Source: Weissella thailandensis (GTDB lineage Bacteria > Bacillota > Bacilli > Lactobacillales > Lactobacillaceae). Taken from it: a stretch of 64,000 bases of DNA. This document shows positions 61,873-64,000 of this stretch, in pieces (the first letter of the stretch is position 1; every line of letters starts with the position of its first letter). Both the position numbers and the translations under genes were made by a program. The DNA lies in contig NZ_BJEC01000008.1 in NCBI RefSeq assembly GCF_005405465.1, positions 1 to 64,000 on the forward strand, written 5' to 3'. Below the pieces are notes generated by a model. The model saw only the letters and a program-made list of their open reading frames with translations, was not told the DNA's origin and made no database searches.

Positions 61873-62022
61873 AGTTTACAACCTTTGCTTTTAAATACAG
61901 TTCTTTCTATCTATCCATTAGGACTTACCTTTTAAATAAATTTATTTCTGGTGATTATACGTAAAAATAATCGGCATCTATTTTTCAAAAATGAATCCTG
62001 AAAAATTACATTTTAAAATAAG

Positions 62023-62487
62023 TTATTTCAACGGTAACACAAATATTAGTTGCCAGCCGACTTCTCCTAAGTATTTACGGCCAGTATCTTGAAAGCCACA
62101 TTTTTTATACAACTTGATAGCAGGCAAATTATTTTGGTTAACTCCTAGTACAACTGACTCTGTTTTAGGGAAAATATTTTTAATAAAATCGGGCAGTGCT
62201 TTCAATGTTTGAGATGCAAAGCCATGCCCAACATATCTTGAATCTGTTGAAAAACTTTTAAGCAAAATCGTATTGTTTTCCATTATGTAATTAGTTTTCT
62301 TGATGCCATTATCTAAAACAAAGAAACTAACTAACGTGTCACTGTTAAACGCAAGTATGGGCAGACTATTGTTATGTTGGGTAACTTGCTCCACAGCTAT
62401 TTTAGGCTGTTTAGAATAATAATCATCTTTCAGAACATAGTCATTTATCTGTTGGGTATATTGTTCAGAGTATGGGATTAATTTCAT
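62023..62487 (-). CDS. GNAT-family N-acetyltransferase
   Basis: A 154-residue GNAT protein. The acetyl-CoA site DSRYVGHGFASQTLKAL is at about residues 87-103, and SVVLGVNQNNLPAIKLYKKC then GFQDTGRKY is the conserved C-terminal part. The ATG at 62487 has AAGGAG 5 bases upstream; the frame's hydrophobic upstream extension to 62559 is an artefact. The substrate is unknown. Confidence 0.87.
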   Translation of the reverse strand: MKLIPYSEQYTQQINDYVLKDDYYSKQPKIAVEQVTQHNNSLPILAFNSDTLVSFFVLDNGIKKTNYIMENNTILLKSFSTDSRYVGHGFASQTLKALPDFIKNIFPKTESVVLGVNQNNLPAIKLYKKCGFQDTGRKYLGEVGWQLIFVLPLK

Positions 62488-62616
62488 ATGTACTCCTTCA
62501 AAGTTATTTTCGAAAGCAACTGTAATTACCGCTATAACTATAATTACAATTATAGCCATTTCCAGCCAGTGTTGCTGGGTACCAACATTAATAAGTTAGG
62601 GTCTTGATTTTTTAAA

Positions 62617-63375
62617 TTAATCCTCTAAAAATTCTTTTATGCCCTGCAAGGCTCTTTTTTTAGCCGAAAATAGATATAAGTGTCGCCCGTTATTAATTAG
62701 CTGTAGAACTGAATTTCTATATATTTTATGCGCCTTAATTGCATAATTAACGTCTACGATTGAATCTTTATCTCCATGCGAAATAAATACTGGTCCAGTA
62801 TAGTCTTTAATCTGTTCCCAAGGGCCTAATGATAACGCATCATTCACATATTTCATTCCTAATTTAACATAGATTGTTCTGAAAGAAGTAGGTATACTGT
62901 TCAAATCAATTTTTTTACCTAATATACTACCTCGCTTAGTATCATCTGGAATAGAAAAGGCAGGATATAGTAAAAATATTTTTTCAATAGACTCTTTTAA
63001 ATCAGAGGCGACCAATGCTGTGACTAGACCACCTTGTGAACAACCACCTAATATAATTTTATTGTTGTCCACTATTTCTAATGACTTGACATAATTTATG
63101 ACAGCAAGTAGATCTTCTTTTTCAGTCAATACAGACATCTCTGTTGATTTTCTGCCCTTACTGAATCCTGATCCAGAACCTGAAAAATCAAAGATAAATA
63201 CATGATACCCAAGTTTATATAGATATCTAGCATATCTAGCTGTTGAAAACATATTAGTACCAAATTCATGACTAATAATTATTGCCGGACTCTTTTTGTT
63301 AGTTGATATATTTGAAAAATAATGCCTAGCCTTAAGTTCGATATTATTATATCTAATAACTAATTTCTTAATCAT
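62617..63375 (-). CDS. Alpha/beta-hydrolase
   Basis: A 252-residue cytosolic hydrolase. The nucleophile is in GGCSQGG (Ser near residue 108), the Asp region is ISHGDKDSIVD (about 200) and the His is in NNGRHLYLF (about 228). The oxyanion segment is IISHEFGTN. It resembles cinnamoyl-ester hydrolases/feruloyl-esterase-like proteins of lactic acid bacteria (Est1E type), but the specificity is a guess. The ATG at 63375 has AAAGGAG upstream; a GTG three codons earlier overlaps that site. Confidence 0.86.
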   Translation of the reverse strand: MIKKLVIRYNNIELKARHYFSNISTNKKSPAIIISHEFGTNMFSTARYARYLYKLGYHVFIFDFSGSGSGFSKGRKSTEMSVLTEKEDLLAVINYVKSLEIVDNNKIILGGCSQGGLVTALVASDLKESIEKIFLLYPAFSIPDDTKRGSILGKKIDLNSIPTSFRTIYVKLGMKYVNDALSLGPWEQIKDYTGPVFISHGDKDSIVDVNYAIKAHKIYRNSVLQLINNGRHLYLFSAKKRALQGIKEFLED

Positions 63376-63532
63376 AAAAACCACTCCTTTATAGATTGCT
63401 AAATAACAGATAAAATAATGGATTGGAAAAAATAGTAATCCTTATGATTATTAGCCTGTTTAGCATTACACAAAAAAATAAAACATCATATGAAAATCGC
63501 TGTTAATGTCACCTAATAGCACCAGCAGTTTT

Positions 63533-63886
63533 TTATTCTGTTAAGTGAAAACTTTCATCAATCAAATTAGTTAATTCTTCAGTTTTTGCCAATTCTAAAC
63601 GTACAGAAATCCAATGCGTCTTATTCATGTGATAAGCAGGTAAGAATTCAGGAAATTCATGTAAGTTAGAAATGGTTTCTGGGGGTAATTTAATATCTAT
63701 CAGGTCTTCGACACCAGTATCTTCTGGCACATCAAGTTTTGCTTTATCCACGTCCATAATAATGGCATACCATTTTCTACTATCTTGATGCCGCAATACC
63801 GCATATCTCAGATACTTCTTCCAAAGATATTCTGGCTCTGTAAGATATTTATTTTTAACATATTCAAAAATTTCAGTACGGTTCAT
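63533..63886 (-). CDS. MmcQ/YjbR-family protein
   Basis: A 117-residue protein of the MmcQ/YjbR fold, a double-wing DNA-binding-like family. It starts FEYVKNKYLTEPEYLW. WYAIIMDVDKAKL, VEDLIDIKLPPE and HEFPEFLPAYHMNKTHWISV follow. The ending (LTNLIDESFHLTE) is complete. GGGGGG precedes the ATG. The role of the family is unknown. It is the last gene seen; 63887-64000 is AT-rich promoter-like sequence. Confidence 0.88.
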   Translation of the reverse strand: MNRTEIFEYVKNKYLTEPEYLWKKYLRYAVLRHQDSRKWYAIIMDVDKAKLDVPEDTGVEDLIDIKLPPETISNLHEFPEFLPAYHMNKTHWISVRLELAKTEELTNLIDESFHLTE

Positions 63887-64000
63887 TCTTTACCCCCCTC
63901 CTTAATTACTACGCCAACTTATACTCTCGATAGTATCATTATTTTTAGTGCCTTCACCCATACATAACATCGAATTGTCTATCATGATTTGCAGATTATC

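Noticed and set aside
62488-62559. Hydrophobic N-terminal extension of the GNAT protein
   Set aside because: It is made of a repetitive ATA/GTA-rich stretch with no ribosome site; the internal ATG at 62487 has AAGGAG.

Overview
This window looks like part of a Weissella chromosome (Lactobacillaceae, former Leuconostocaceae), probably near the W. paramesenteroides, hellenica or viridescens group. The evidence is the 5' end of a 16S rRNA gene at the left edge, whose first variable region matches my memory of those species, together with low GC, lactic-acid-bacterium gene families and a Bacillus-like gene order. The species call is from memory and was not checked by alignment.

Left part (1-13.9 kb, almost all on the minus strand) is a conserved housekeeping block: pth, mfd, a lipid/polysaccharide flippase, rqcP, divIC, tilS, hpt, ftsH, hslO, lysS, then rRNA. 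This is the Bacillus subtilis spoVC-to-lysS neighbourhood without its sporulation genes. Two members are unusual. Hsp33 has no cysteine at all, and TilS lacks the usual C-terminal domain. The rRNA operon has two tandem promoters, and lysS is insulated from it by a strong terminator.

Middle part (14-37 kb) is accessory and metabolic: an anchored amidase, TerC, a frameshifted AttH/CrtC-like gene, a haem catalase, a TetR/YhgE-Pip pair with two matching operators, a secreted ricin-like plus lethal-factor-like zinc metallopeptidase, TatD and CBS/ACT proteins, an AEC permease, acetyltransferases, a broken LacI regulator next to a HAD phosphatase, and a TetR-controlled redox operon (quinone oxidoreductase, SDR, decayed Old Yellow Enzyme).

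Right part (37-64 kb): an isoleucine-type T-box leader precedes a ketopantoate-reductase-family gene and a branched-chain aminotransferase. Next come an ABC exporter whose ATPase looks like a fusion of two partial ATPases, paired SDRs, a PadR/DUF1129 pair, an MFS exporter interrupted by a stop codon, a LysM anchor protein, YihY, a candidate small RNA, tag, and a PadR/DUF1700/DUF4097/PspC envelope-stress set. The window ends with a split ThrE exporter, Dps, a pyruvyl transferase, an orphan HigA-like antitoxin, a cytidine deaminase relative and small enzymes.

Two repeat systems cross the window: hairpin terminators with a shared tail, and a dispersed intergenic repeat whose complete copy (39581-39704) folds as a long imperfect inverted repeat. 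Four broken genes lie between 17 and 50 kb, two of them at six-base A tracts. No tRNA gene, CRISPR array, insertion sequence or prophage was seen.
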